Shown piece by piece: positions 11,990-23,786 of a stretch of 64,000 bases of DNA (position 1 is its first letter; each line of letters begins with the position of its first letter). The stretch spans positions 1,674,001 to 1,738,000 of the forward strand of contig JAJTUP010000004.1 in NCBI GenBank assembly GCA_021399435.1, read 5' to 3'. The stretch is from Diaporthe sp. PMI_573. Taxonomy: Eukaryota; Ascomycota; Sordariomycetes; Diaporthales; Diaporthaceae. Both the position numbers and the translations under genes were made by a program. The notes below the pieces were generated by a model that was not told the DNA's origin, did not search any database, and saw only the letters and a list, made by a program, of their open reading frames with translations.

Positions 11990-12880
11990 CTACTGCAAGT
12001 GCACTACGCCAATCGTAGCGATCTCCTGCGACCTACTCCTCTCGGTGTCCTCATCTGAACTCTCCTCGTCCTCGTCCTCATCCTCGTCCGCCGAAACCTC
12101 ATGTCTCAGGGCGGACCCGCCGTGGTAGAAGTCCTCAGGCCCCAGGCCGAGGACCGGCAGCGAGTTGCTGGACCTCAGGAACGCCCACCTGGGCACGGCG
12201 ACCGACGACCAGGGGCCGGGTGGTGAGCAGGGCTCGTCCTCCTCTTCGTCCTCCTCGCCCATCGCGAACTCTTCCTCCTCGTCCTCCCCCCTTGGCGGTG
12301 GTGGTAGTGGCTCAAGCCCGTAGTTGTCGTTGACATGGCTGTTGCTGAACTCCTCGTGGAACTTGAAGGTCGTCTCTGGGCTCGGAAGCGGGTCGTCTGC
12401 CGCCTGCGCACCCGTGGCTTCTTCCTCGTCGGCGCTGGAGTTGCTGTCTGTAGAGCGGGAGCCGTTGGAGGGGAAGGAAGCCCACGACTCCTCGCTCGAC
12501 GTCTGGGATCCTTCCTCCTGGTCGTTGAGGGGTGACGCCGCCTGGTCGGTGTCCTTCTCCTCGTCACTTACGGCCTTGACGACTTCTCCGTTGGCCCCCG
12601 GGAAGGTGTCGATTTTGAGGGAGAGCCTGTCGAGCTCGGCGACCGCGTCGATTGCCTGCCCATGTATGGAGGGCTCATCCGCTGGGCAGTCTGCCCGCTG
12701 GGGCTCATCGTCTCTCTCTGGCTGTTGTGGATGGTGATGTCCTGTGGTTGTTGTTGAGCCTGGGCAATCCTGCTGGTCCGAGACTTCGCGAACCGGACTG
12801 CTGCTTGGTGTCATTGGTTGCTGCTTGAACTTCAGCCTGGCTCGCCGCCTCGAGGTCATTCTCCTCCATCGTCTGAGCAT
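11990..12880 (-). CDS. Acidic low-complexity protein of unknown function
   Basis: Uninterrupted frame of 296 codons from an ATG at 12880. The N-terminus is very basic (MLRRWRRMTSRRRARLKFK). The rest is Ser/Glu/Asp-rich, with several acidic blocks (EDEEEEFAMGEEDEEEDE; a second one of Asp/Glu near the C-terminus), a proline patch (PLPPPPRG) and a more ordered-looking stretch, PRWAFLRSSNSLPVLGLGPEDFYHGGSALRHEV. No known domain is recognised. It converges on the RTA1-like gene, with 132 bases between stop codons. A further upstream exon cannot be excluded. A nuclear or scaffold role would be a guess. The long open frame, GC-ending codons and ordered C-terminal motif argue that it is a real gene, but this is less certain than its neighbours. 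Confidence 0.6.
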   Translation of the reverse strand: MLRRWRRMTSRRRARLKFKQQPMTPSSSPVREVSDQQDCPGSTTTTGHHHPQQPERDDEPQRADCPADEPSIHGQAIDAVAELDRLSLKIDTFPGANGEVVKAVSDEEKDTDQAASPLNDQEEGSQTSSEESWASFPSNGSRSTDSNSSADEEEATGAQAADDPLPSPETTFKFHEEFSNSHVNDNYGLEPLPPPPRGEDEEEEFAMGEEDEEEDEPCSPPGPWSSVAVPRWAFLRSSNSLPVLGLGPEDFYHGGSALRHEVSADEDEDEDEESSDEDTERSRSQEIATIGVVHLQ

Positions 12881-15445
12881 GGTTGCAGAAGCTTGTTTCT
12901 CACCTTCTGTTCATAGAAAGCATATGTTCTGGCGTTGCATTCTGGGGAAACAGCCATTTTTTCTAGTGCCACTAGTACTGGACGGCAGAGAGTTCTGTAA
13001 GACAAGTGTGTCGGTTCGAAGCACCTGTAAATTGAACGGCCGGATTTCATGGTTGGTGGTCACAAGAGACGGGTGATGACACACGCATGTCTATCACACA
13101 CATCCACCAAGGCACACAAACCGGTCAATCGACATGCCAGCATCCTTGCGACCACCCAGGAACCGCCTGTGGTGCCTAGTCACTCGACTCGGCGTTTCAA
13201 CAGGCCAGGCCACCCGGGCAAACAGCGAGGCAAAGCGCCCCACGAACGGTGACACAACGTCTCGGGGTGCTGTGCCGGCGCAACGTTGCCGTTGCGCGGG
13301 ATGAGCGGAGAAGGAGAGACAGAAAATGGGCCCATCCTGCCTCAGACCTCAGACCTGTCGACCCGACCGCCCAATACATAATCGAGGACCTGTTGGAGGA
13401 GGCGGCGCTCGCTCGCTCGCTCCCCCCAACGTCCGAGGCAGTCCTCCGCATCCCACAGGCAGCCTCGTCCCAACATTGAACCCAGACCTGTCAAACTGCC
13501 CATGCCGGGCCTGCCGACCAGGCCGGGGCCGCAACAGACGGCCGAAAAGAAAATAGAGAACGTGACCAGATGAGTGAACAAGGCACCGGCCAGGGGCCCG
13601 TTTCTGCGGCCCCTTGGCCGTCCGGGCCGGCCCCCCTCCCCCATCCTTCCTTTTGAACTTAAGCGAGGCAGGGGGGGGGGGTCTGCCTCTTCCTTCTTTG
13701 CAGATACAGCCAGCCTCGGCAATGTCGAGTCTCAGATCTCTTTTTACGCCTTCCTGTCTGCCTGCCCGTCAGACGGCAATTCCCGTCTCAAATGAGGAAT
13801 CGAGACATTGCTCGGTATTGTGGCGCTGCGGCGGGTTTCAGTCCCGCTGAGAAGAGCATACACGGATCTTTTCAGGCTGAGTGAGCGATGAGTCGGTGGA
13901 AAAGCATCGTGGAAGGCAGAGAGTTCCGGTGAAGTGGAGGGAAGGGTGGGCCGGGAGAGGGAGGTGCAACGACAGACACGACGACCTTCACGGCTCACTT
14001 CACATACATTATTACAGTAACAGAGCCACATTCAATAAATTCGAAAATGTCATTATGGAGCCCCTGTTGCTTACTTACCTCCTGTCTGATTAGTCGATAG
14101 GATGCTGCTCCACAGATGTGTCATTTACTGGAGGATTTCCTAAGGGAGGTTACGCTATGAGAGGTTATGCCATGGGAGGTTGTCCCATAGGAGGTTATGC
14201 CATGGGAGGTTATCCCATAACAGGTTGTCCCATAGGAGGTTGTCCCATAACAGGTTGTCCCATAAGAGGTTGTCCCATAGGAGGTTGTCCCATAGGAGAT
14301 CATTCCACAGGAGGTTGGGTAGTTAGTGCTATAGATGCTGTGGCTGCGTAGCAGACACCCTAGCAAAGCTCTTGCGGGAAAAAGTCTGATTGAGACTCGA
14401 AGGCAGAGCGCAAGTCACGGAAGAGAACATGTCCACCTGATTGAGACAAAAGAGAATTATTCTTCATACATAGCATCGGTAGAGACCAGCCATCTAATGG
14501 GCAGAGAGACGGCCGAACCCGGTCTCCGTTGACAGTCCCTTGCTTTTCGGTCGCCGTACACACTTCCTCCGTATGTAAACATCACAAGGGACATCGGAGT
14601 GAAAATCTGTCGGTTTGTTCTAAGCTGTCAAGCTATTAGAAGAATGCCCATCCGGGACGCCCTTTCCGGATTTCGTCCGTCCAATTGACCTGAACCCCTT
14701 CCCCCCCTCCTTGAATTTCCCGCCCAAACCAGAACCGAACAAAGGCCTCTCTCATTGATCGCATAGTGGGGGCAACAACAAAATAAGATAAACCAAGACC
14801 AACACACGGAGCCAACAACAGTTTTGTAATCGGCCAACTGTACCCCGGCCTGATAAAACATGGACAAGTTAACGCCTCTGAGACCGTGATAGAGTAAAAA
14901 AGCCGAGCCCATATAATATTGCACCCGTTCCCGTGACCCATTATTCCGAGGTGTTTGTGCCAAGGACGGTGTGTGGTCGCGTTGTGTCGAGAATCGAAGC
15001 TGACGTTAGGAGAAGTATTGGCGAGGGAGAGTATTGAAAAGTAGAGAAGCTTTGTTGTATAAATGAAAGTCCCAAGTCGTGCTGAAAAGCCCCGTTTTGG
15101 AACGGGTCCTATATTGGTATCTCTGGCGTCCATGTCGACCGATTTCATGGATGCCCACCGCGCCGTTCACCCTTTCCCGAGCCTGAGGTGTACAAACACA
15201 CACACAAACAAGACATTATTGTATCTCATCTCCAACCTATTGTCCATATTCCAGCGGAGTGACCGCTTCTCACTGGCTCCCCCGCATTATAAGGACTTTT
15301 GGAGTTCTCTGGTCGGAACAGGCCGTTAGATGCTGCAAAATATACACACCACTGTTGTCACATGCATATCGAGGTATGCAAAAATGCGTAATCTTTCATG
15401 TTCTTGGCCCCGAAGGTGATTATCAGGGGGTCCCCGGGATGCCGC
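12881..15445. other. Intergenic with minisatellite
   Basis: About 2.6 kb without a supportable gene. It contains an 11-base G run at 13671-13681 and a 15-bp minisatellite. Open frames on both strands around 14,640-15,150 lack clear protein features. Confidence 0.5.
14134..14313. repeat. 15-bp minisatellite, about 12 units
   Basis: Ten clear units of consensus GTTGTCCCATAGGAG (14149-14298), with one degenerate unit on each side. Variation falls at a few fixed positions (TGTCC/TATGC; ATAGG/ATAAC/ATGGG). Because the unit is a multiple of three and lacks stops, it reads as pentapeptide repeats on both strands, but no solid start or gene context is seen. Confidence 0.95.
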
Positions 15446-16875
15446 TCAGGAGTGGAAGAGATCCCAGGCTCTTTCGCAGATCCGCAGGAACTCTTCCCTC
15501 TTGGCACGCTGTGTTTCAGGGCTGTCTCGTCCCTCACCGAAGGGACCTCGTCTGACCGACGGCCGTCCGTTGCCCAGCGGGGGCGAGACTCCAGCCTCGT
15601 ACTCGTCGCGGCGGCGCTTCGTGGTGCTGGTGCTTCGGCTGGCGTCAACTCTATGCGCCGGGGGCAGGGGCGATGGCGGGGTTGGTGGCTGGTGGCCGCC
15701 ATAGTGGACTAACTTTGGCAGGAGTTCGGGACGTCCTCCAGCGAGCTCGTGCTGGGCTTCCTCAGCCGACTTGTATTCCCTCGGCCTGGTGGCAGAGGGC
15801 GGGGGGTGCGGGTTGTGGGTGTGGCCGGGCGAGCGGATTGGCTGAGGGCCGTTCTGGTGCTGCGCGTACATGGCATGCCCGGTGGACTCGGGGTGGCCCG
15901 AATGAAGATTGTGCCCAAAGACGTCGGAGATGGGTGGCAGTCTGTTGTTTGTTTGTGTGGCGGGCACGTGGTGGATGTGTGATGTGTTTGAGAGCTTGGA
16001 GGGGCGGTTCTCGATGTGCCGGGTCAGAGGATGCGGGTTGTTCATCCCGGTGAACGTCTGACCGAGGGGTGCTGACTGGATGACCCTCTCGTTGGCAAAG
16101 TTCTCGTGCGATGGCGCGACAATGGACAGCCCTGGTGGGGCCTTGTTCCTGCGCGACATGCCCGGTGTCTTGGCTGCGAATCCGTTGTGGGGTTCCTTGT
16201 CCTTGTCACTCGGGCCATCTCCCTTTGCTGATTGCTGCTGCAGTCGGGCCTCGATGAGGTGTCTCTGCTGCTCGCGGACGGACAGACTCCGTTGCACTTG
16301 CTCCTTCATGATGGGATCTTGGGTGACAAAACCGGGGGACAGGCAGGCCAGTCCCATCTCCTGAATACCCAGTCCGCTCTCTCTCGACCCTAGTGGCCGG
16401 GCCGTCGCAGCGCCAGAGCCGACTTGGCCGCCCCGGGACAAATCTAGCCTGCGAGGGCGGTGGCGAGCTGTTGTGAGGTCGGGGGAGCCGGGCTCCTTCT
16501 TAACGATGATCCTTGGTGGGCCTCCACCGGTTCGAGATCTGTAATGTTTGAGAAGCGGTCAGCAAGCGGTTGCACCAGGCTGGGGAGGACATGCAAGAGG
16601 GTTAAAACCTACGCGCTGGGAGGAGAGGACTTTGCGGCTCCCTGAGCCTGACCCTTAGGGCTGCCACTGCCAGACCTGTTCGAGTATTGTTGGGGCGCAG
16701 GTGGTGCGGGCGCGCTGGGAGTTGCTGAGATGGCAGTTCGGTGCGCAGATGGGGAAACAGATGCAGGGGCGGGGCCCGCGGCGTTAGAGGATGTGACGGC
16801 GGCTGGCGGAGAGCCGCCGAAGCTTGTCCGGTCGTGGGGAGCTGGCGAAGGAGCCATTGCGATGGCTGCACTCAT
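15446..16875 (-). CDS. Conserved-looking Pro/Ser-rich protein of unknown function
   Basis: Two exons (16613-16875 and 15446-16538) with a 74-nt intron (donor GTAGGT, acceptor TTACAG) join to 451 residues; the start is the ATG at 16875. The first exon is Ala/Pro/Ser-rich. After the splice comes a motif PPRIIVKKEPGSPD, with a sumoylation-like VKKEPGSPD core, then RPRRLDLS. The most ordered block is LACLSPGFVTQDP followed by a helical, charged stretch MKEQVQRSLSVREQQRHLIEARLQQQ. A long His/Pro/Asn-rich disordered region with a KRRRDEYE patch leads to a compact C-terminus, KREEFLRICERAWDLFHS. The ordered N-terminal and C-terminal motifs look like conserved blocks in a disordered nuclear regulator, but I do not recognise the family. 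It stands alone, with more than 5 kb of apparently gene-free DNA upstream. Confidence 0.75.
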
Positions 16876-19800
16876 GGTGAGGTGAGCGTGTGCTGAGAAA
16901 CAAGACAAGAGTGATTGAAACTATTGACGGGAGAGCGAAGAAGTCGGCACCACGAGGTCGCCTGGCAGAGACAACCTAGGAAGCGACTTGTTCGCGTAAG
17001 ATAAGCCCAAGCACTTGTGCAGGACCGGTGGCTGCTACCCGCAGCAAGGAACACTGCAGAGGTGGACGATTTGCCCCAGACCACACCAAATTCGGATCGA
17101 TAGCCCCAGGGGTCGAGAACGGCCCAGATGGTCGAGGGGCGGGAATGCGATTATGCACAAGAGGCTGCTGTGTGCGCTGTGTGCGTTGTGCGTGCGTGCG
17201 TGATGTGGTGTGTGTGTATGTATGTATGTAGTACGTGTGTGGGTGAGAAAGAAGCTGGGAAAGAATGTTCGGACGCTGATCAGGAAAAGTGCCGTCGGCG
17301 GGTCCGCGGGCTGGACAGGACGAAGATGGTCGAGTCCCTCGAGGTTGTACCTTTTCTCGTCCTCTCGTGTCCCTCCGTTCGGTTTAGGGTTTCAAGCCGC
17401 CGCGTTTGGGTGAGACCTGTGCTGAAATGGCTCTGATTCGGCGGGATTGGGCCCCAAGGAGCAAAGTTAGCTGTCAGCCGATGCAACCCCCAAAGAGGCA
17501 GCAGGTGTGCGCGCTGCAGCTTTTTCTTGGCTTTCCCCCTTTTTTGTTCCTTTCTCAAAGGATGCCGAGTTCTGGCGCGCGAGGTGTGGAGTAGCCGAGA
17601 GCGTGAGCGTGAGCGTGAGCGTGTGAGCGTGAGAGAGCAAGAGCGAGAAGAGACACTCTGATTTCGGTTCTTTCTCCAACGGAAGCCTCCTTTCCAAAAA
17701 AGAAGTCCAGCAAAGGATATGGTCGTGTGCGTGTGTGTGTGATCTCCTGTAGATCGCCTAATAATTTCGGTCGACAGATTTTGTTGCGCGTTACTGCTGA
17801 CGAATGTGTCCTAGCTGAAAGTCGTATTTCGCAAATCGATCAATCAAAGCTGTAATGTACTTGTATGGGTGTGGTGGTGGGTGTGGGGTGGGATAAAATG
17901 GTAAGGGTGACTTTGGACTTGGACCCGAACTTCAGACAAGATAACCCGTCGCAGCAGCAGCAGCAGAGCAAACTCACGATAGTACACGGGGGCTTGTACG
18001 TGAAGGATGAAGCGACAGACTGCAGGCCGTGAACAACAAAACTTGCGTTCGCGAAGGGGGAAGAGGAGGGGATCCAGGAGGAGTCGTCGCAGCAATCCGC
18101 GGGCTGGGAGAGGGGCCTTTTTAGGAGACGATGCGCTGCTTCAGAATGCCCCGAGTTCCAAGGATGGCTTCGAGATACTCCACGGCTGCTACGAAGCGAA
18201 CAACACCGGCTGCTGGGTCATGATACGGCCACGACTGGCCGCGACAGGGTAGGCCTGTTGGTCTATGAAAGGGGTGAGGGGGGCTGCACTGTCAGTGATA
18301 CAGTGAGGGTGAGAGATCTGTGGCTATTCCCTGTCGGTTGGGAAACCTCGTCTACACTGCTCTTCGCTGTCTGGACGTCTCTGGCTCATCCGCCTGGAGC
18401 CCGCCCGCCCGCCTACCACTACTCGACACCAGTCACCGCAGACTCCCGTCCTGGCCCTGCGACTGGCTACCACGCAACAACGCCGCCGCACCAAGATCTG
18501 GGAGGGGGGACGGGGGTCGGGGGTGGCCCACTTTGCACGGAGTTGCTCCCAAGACATCTCAGGACCATTCATGGGGACGGGGCCTGGCGGGGCTCACGCT
18601 ACCTTAAGCTCCGTCGTTGTTTCATTAATGCTGGCTTACCCACACTCGTCCGCACTAGACCCCTGCTCGTCCCGTTTCCCTTTCGATTGCGACTTGCTGC
18701 CAAGTCACCGCGGGCCGCAACTCAGCACATTACTTGTCCCTCTGTCTCTGTCTGTCTGCCTGTCTGTCTGTCTGTCTTCTCTTCTTCACGCGATGGACTA
18801 GCTGGGACTGGCTGCCAGGCTGCCCTTCGGAGCGCAGGTTCGGCTGCGACAGTATTATATCTGCCTCCATATACATGTTGCACTCCTCGGAAGATCCACG
18901 AGCGTGCCGGTGCTTTGGCCTTCGGACGGACGGTGACTCAGTGCAAGCTTTCCCTTTCGGTACTTGGCTCAACCACACACTGCTGCCATTAGGTTGGCAG
19001 CGTCCAAGTTCCATGAATCTTGGTATCGGATTTTTGTACACAGACCGAAATAACCTCCAAAGAGGGCCTAGGGCGGTGGCTGGCTTACCCCGAGCCAGGA
19101 GTTTCTTCAGGGTGTGGCCAGGAGGGCTGCGCAGCCTTGCTCGGTTTTACTTGGCTCAACTATCAACCAGGTAACCCGGCATTGTTGTCCGTTGTCTGTT
19201 GTCGGTGGCCCAGCAGCGTCAGATGCCTACGCGGCAACACCACTCAGAAACTCACGAGGCTGTGCTGTTTGAATAGGACCCCTTTCATGCTGCTCCCCTT
19301 AATTAATATCTTCTCCCTTCCTCCTGAGGCCGCCCAGCAGCAGCCACGATTCTTCGCGCCTCCTTGGAGATGCGTCTCTGCAGTACCGCAAATCAATGCC
19401 AGACTCGACATGTCGATCTGAGTGGCCAACGAGGCGGCGAGGCCGTGCCGCATGTCTCTGGGGCACTGACCATGCATGTGTTGTTGTTTGCGCTGCCGCC
19501 GCCGGAATAGTCCTATGTACGTAGGCTACGTCCCGCTCGCCAGCCCTGTCGTCGGGGTTCTCCAGGGGTTGCATCGATGCGGCTGTCAGCTTCTTTCTTC
19601 ACCCAGTCGAGCCTGGGCTCCATCTTATCGTAATCCTTGTCTCTCCATGGCACAATATGTTAGAAATTGCTGGCCTGACGGCCAATGACTTTTTTGCTTG
19701 TGGTAGTTGCCGTATGACGAACAATGCACGGCATTGCTGTATTCGAAGAATACGAGTTTTTATAATTGGGGCCCCCTGGAAGAGCACCACCGCAATCGAT

Positions 19801-22343
19801 AGAGTAGATACCTTGTGCAACATCAATTGCGGCCTTTGGAGGAACACAATGGATAACAGCACCGGCGCTTGCATTTTTCCAAGATCAGACGGTTTAGAGA
19901 AAGCACCGATAGGCTCGTTCTTTTTGCTCCCCGGGACTTATTACTTGATGCCCAGGTCGGCAGCATGGTAGCTTGCAAGGTAGTCAGCCGGAGTGCGGCC
20001 GCCTAGGCCCTCTGGACTGGCTTGACTGGGAAACTCCGGATGGTGCACAATGAGGCCCGTCCTCGTTCGCGTATCGAACATTGGACCCAAAAGAACCCTC
20101 CTGTCGGGACATGCCCGAAAGGGTCGAATTGAAATCTGGAGATGGACATTGCCTATGTCAGGAGCTGGGGCAGTTCGATAGTGATTGGCGCCACATCGAC
20201 CCGCCATATATTTGTTTGCTGCAAGTGCATCAGATGGGGTCACATTAATACAGACTATTGATGGGAGGCGGGCCAGTCAATAATCTCCTTTCTCGTGAAC
20301 GCGCAGGTTCTGGGCCGACGTGCCGTGGTGTGTCCAGGCGTTGTGGGTGACTTCTCCCACATGTCACTGTCAAGTTCGGAGGATTTCGCGCACAGAGCTG
20401 GGCCCCCTGGCCGATCTTCGCCCCCATAGAAGTGCCCTGGTGGGCCGCAACCTTGCCCGTCGCTGCACGAACCAGTGCATCTCTTAGGCACCGTTGCCTC
20501 AGGTGGCTCTCCACCAATTAAACTGACAGCGCTCTGAAACGAGAAGCACCCAATCATGTGGCCCCGAGGAGAGAAACTCTGCCCATCCCGTCCGCCCGAC
20601 CATCTTCGCCTGCCTCTTCGGTCATTGACAAGGCGGTGGACGGTGAGTAACAGTAAGCGGCGACGGTGGCCTCGGACCCCTCCCTGAAAATTCCCCATCT
20701 CCCCCAGGTTTGCGAATGCGCCTCGCTGATAAGAAGGCCGACAACCTCTGATACTGTTTCACTTTGAGGGGAAAGAGCGGTCATGCTCGAGTTCTCGACC
20801 GCAGATATAGTGCCCCCGGACATATACGCACAACCACCTGCGCGTGCGGAAAAGACTGAGCCGCGGTGTGGGCCTGCCTGCGATAGTGTGTGGCCCCCGA
20901 CCGGCTCCTTCGCGGCTTCAGAGTGAGTTAGCATCGGCCCAGGTGACAGAGGTGCGGTCTGGGAGAAAGCTTTGTCACCGAGGTCTCGGCAGTCCATCTG
21001 TTGGTCGCACACGATACAACTTCTCCCGTGACAAGCAGGCAAGAAGCTGGCGTGGTGCCGCCCTCATGCGGCTTGCCGCGCGCCAGGCAAAGCATTGTTG
21101 TCTTTGTCTGTCTCTGCACCGCTGAGGATCCTTGAGCGCCACCGTTGAGCCGGTGGTGTCCTTGGGGTTAAAGGGTTGGGCAGTGAGTGCATGCCTGGCG
21201 GTCCGTCACATGCGCCCCGTTGGCCTGGCACGCCTGGTACCACCCTCGAGGCTGCTGACAACGGCCGCGCGAGGTCGCGACGGGGACGACCACCCTCGTG
21301 TCCGCACTGCCGACCCATAGGACGTCATATCGAGTTTCACCTCATCCCACGACGGGATGCGGTCAAGCTGGTCAAGCAGCGATCACAATCGCGAATCCTG
21401 ATGATCAATAGACCGATGATGCTATAGTTGTTTCCGCTGATGTCTCCGCCGTCCCGCCGTATATCGCTGTTGTCCCGCATTAAGGTTTACCCAACCTGGC
21501 TATAATTCGCATCCGCAAGGCTGCATTGTGACATTCCTGCAGGATGTTGGGGATGCAGTGAATTGAACTCCTCCCTGAGTAATTGATGACCCAGACCGTT
21601 CCATGCGATCGATGGGAACACGCAGCGGGAACCGTGGATCAAGAACTCCAGGGCTGCTTGGCCCTCGACTCATGAGCCAGACCGTGGCCGGACAATGCCG
21701 ATGTGCGCAGAATGCTGTTTCTCGAACAAGTGGATGTGATGATCGCCGCACCGCCCCGAGCGGTGAGTTTTACATACGGCGCAAGGTATCTGTCCAAGCC
21801 TAGGCTGTCTCTCTTGTAAATCGGGACTTGGAGGGATTTCAGAGACTCGTAGGTTTTCCGAATTCAGTCGGAACTGCATGTCTCAAGTAACGAGGCTGGT
21901 CCAACGTCTCTCATTCAAGACGCGACCGCTCGTGTGTGCCCGACAAGAACGAGCACACTGCATATGCGATCACTAACCAAGACACACCAAACGTGTGCCA
22001 GCGTGATCTGCTGGCGGTACTTGAGTTACCGTCAAGAGCTAGCAAAGCTTAGGACGAGATGAAATTTTGGCGGGGTTGGGGGCAGACGCCAGGCCATGGG
22101 AATCCGGGGCAAGCACTTCAGGCAACTGCTGAGGCTTGGGGTGCTCGGTGGGGCTTGGCTTTTTGGTGCCCGCGCTGCGATAAGGTTGAGCCTCTTATCG
22201 CAAAATCTGCTGAGTCTCGCTGCCGTAGCCTTGTGATCCAAACGCACCTAGGCATATTGGTCCACTGGTTCACAGGATAATACTGCAACATTGATATTCG
22301 CTCGTGACCCTACCCACGGCAAGTCTGCGTCACCATAGCAAAG
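16876..22343. other. Long intergenic region, no gene supported
   Basis: About 5.5 kb. It has short tandem tracts: TG-rich near 17,205-17,235, GAGCGT units near 17,598-17,630, and CTGT-rich near 18,735-18,780. Several GC-rich open frames, the longest on plus from 18,258 and on minus near 20,255-21,040, start from non-ATG codons or lack any recognisable motif. The 5' leader of the minus-strand gene and the promoter of RPC19 presumably lie at its ends. Confidence 0.45.
17598..17630. repeat. GAGCGT hexamer repeat
   Basis: About five units of GAGCGT, one interrupted by an extra GT. Confidence 0.85.
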
Positions 22344-22965
22344 ATGTCAAACGAGAACGGAGACGACACCGTCATGGATGACGCGCAGCAGTCGCAAAAC
22401 GGCGAGGAGGCCGCTGATGAGCTCGAACTGGATGAGACTAAGTTATTCCTGGTATGAGCAACAGCCCTGCAGTCGCACGTGGGAAAAGCGGAAATCTGAC
22501 GCGACATACGTGCAGCTCCCCGGCTCCACGCCTACAGCGGCTTCGTTTGAGTTCCGCGACGAGGGACACACCCTGGGCAACGCCCTGAGGTACATCGTCA
22601 TGAAGAAGTCGGTTGATTCATTGCTTGCTCATGCCCACCCAGCTGAGACTGACCATTTTCAAAGCCCTGACGTCGAGTTCTGTGCCTACACCATCCCTCA
22701 CCCTTCAGAGGCCAAGATGAACGTGAGAATCCAGACCTACGGTACGTGTGCAACTGGATGCTACATCAACCCAGGTCCTAGCTAACAACAGCTCGCAGAG
22801 GGCACAACTGCCATTGACGCGCTGAAGAAGGGGCTCAAGGATCTCCAAGACATGTGTGATGTTGTCGCAGAGAAGTTCTGGGACGCAAGGGAGTCTGTTC
22901 CTCAGATTCCCGCTCCTTCCAAGAAGCAGTTGCAGCCCAACGGCGAGCCTCGGCTGTTCGATTAG
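22344..22965 (+). CDS. RPC19: RNA polymerases I and III subunit AC19 (RPAC2)
   Basis: Four exons, 22344-22451, 22516-22607, 22665-22741 and 22799-22965, encode 147 residues. The short acidic N-terminus leads to the RPB11-like dimerisation domain (about residues 37-125): [55 protein letters not shown] and TTAIDALKKGLKDL, all family landmarks. AC19 pairs with AC40 to nucleate assembly of Pol I and Pol III and acts in the nucleus. The splice in the middle of MKN-PDVEF is fixed by homology: the 57-nt second intron is a multiple of three without a stop, so unspliced RNA would add 19 residues inside the conserved core. The gene ends 172 bases from the convergent complex I subunit gene. Confidence 0.96.
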
Positions 22966-23137
22966 TTTGGATCCCGTCGCGTGGCGCATCTGCATCCTAC
23001 TCTGAGAGAGTTTTCTGGACATAGGCATGGGTCGGCGTTAATGGCGTGCAGGTAGAAATGACACATTGAAAGGAAGGTCCCGGATGGCGGCTCAGGGAAT
23101 TCTATTTGGTATCTACAGGGCATCTTTTATCCCGTTT

Positions 23138-23786
23138 TCAGTTGCGACCCTGGCAGCAGGTCAGTGAATGTGCGGCTCTGGAAGAGGTAATTGAGCGTGC
23201 ATCTTACCTCCAGGAAGCTCGACATGAAGTTCGATGGTAACCTATGGTCTCCTCTGAAGTTCTCCTCCGCGAAATATGACATGACATGGTTCGACTGCTT
23301 CCAGAAGTTCATGGTTTCCTGTTGTTGACGGTCAGCCCGGTTGTCCATCGTCGCCGCTCACCCCGCCAACATTGGTGCCTTTTTACCTGGTACTCCGCGT
23401 CGCTCTTGAAGAGCAGCACATCGACGATCGGCAGCTTGTTGACGAATCGGTTTCGCTCGAACTCCTCCCTGATTCGCGTCCGGATGACCGATACGGGAAA
23501 GGGAACGTTGTACATGGTTTGGATCTCGGGCGCCTGTGATGCCAATTGTCAGCCCGCCTGCCTCCCGAGACCAGCCCAGCCGTGGCAGTCTGGCAGCCGC
23601 CAAATTGGGACGTCGCATGAACGTACAGCTCGAATCCACTGCCGGTATGTCCCTAGCACTCGCTTCTGCGCCTCGGCCCAGTTGATAGCTACTCCACGGT
23701 CAGTGACAGCAATCGGAAGTTCGGTCTCGACGATACTGACACTGGCGCGTCTTGCGTGCGAATTGCGTTGGCGAGATGTGGGCCAT
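23138..23786 (-). CDS. NADH:ubiquinone oxidoreductase LYR subunit B14 (NDUFA6 type)
   Basis: Five exons: 23741-23786, 23627-23688, 23387-23533, 23208-23318 and 23138-23149, giving 125 residues. It is a small LYR-family accessory subunit of mitochondrial complex I; in the family it binds the matrix acyl-carrier protein. Seen here: an N-terminal helix with the LYR-like motif [15 protein letters not shown], then [15 protein letters not shown], a basic helix with [25 protein letters not shown], and [16 protein letters not shown]. The last exon carries only GRN and the stop, after an intron with GTAAGA donor, CACTGAC branch and CAG acceptor. If that intron were not removed, the protein would end in a longer tail with no family resemblance. 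The start at 23786 has the context GCCGCCATGG. It is divergent from BUD31. Confidence 0.92.

Noticed and set aside
18258..18992. Plus-strand open frame of 244 codons
   Set aside because: Starts from a non-ATG codon, runs through CTGT repeats, and has no ordered motif or splice partner.
20255..21042. Overlapping minus-strand frames of 147 and 162 codons
   Set aside because: Non-ATG or poor starts, mutually overlapping in different frames, Arg/Gly-rich; no homology seen.
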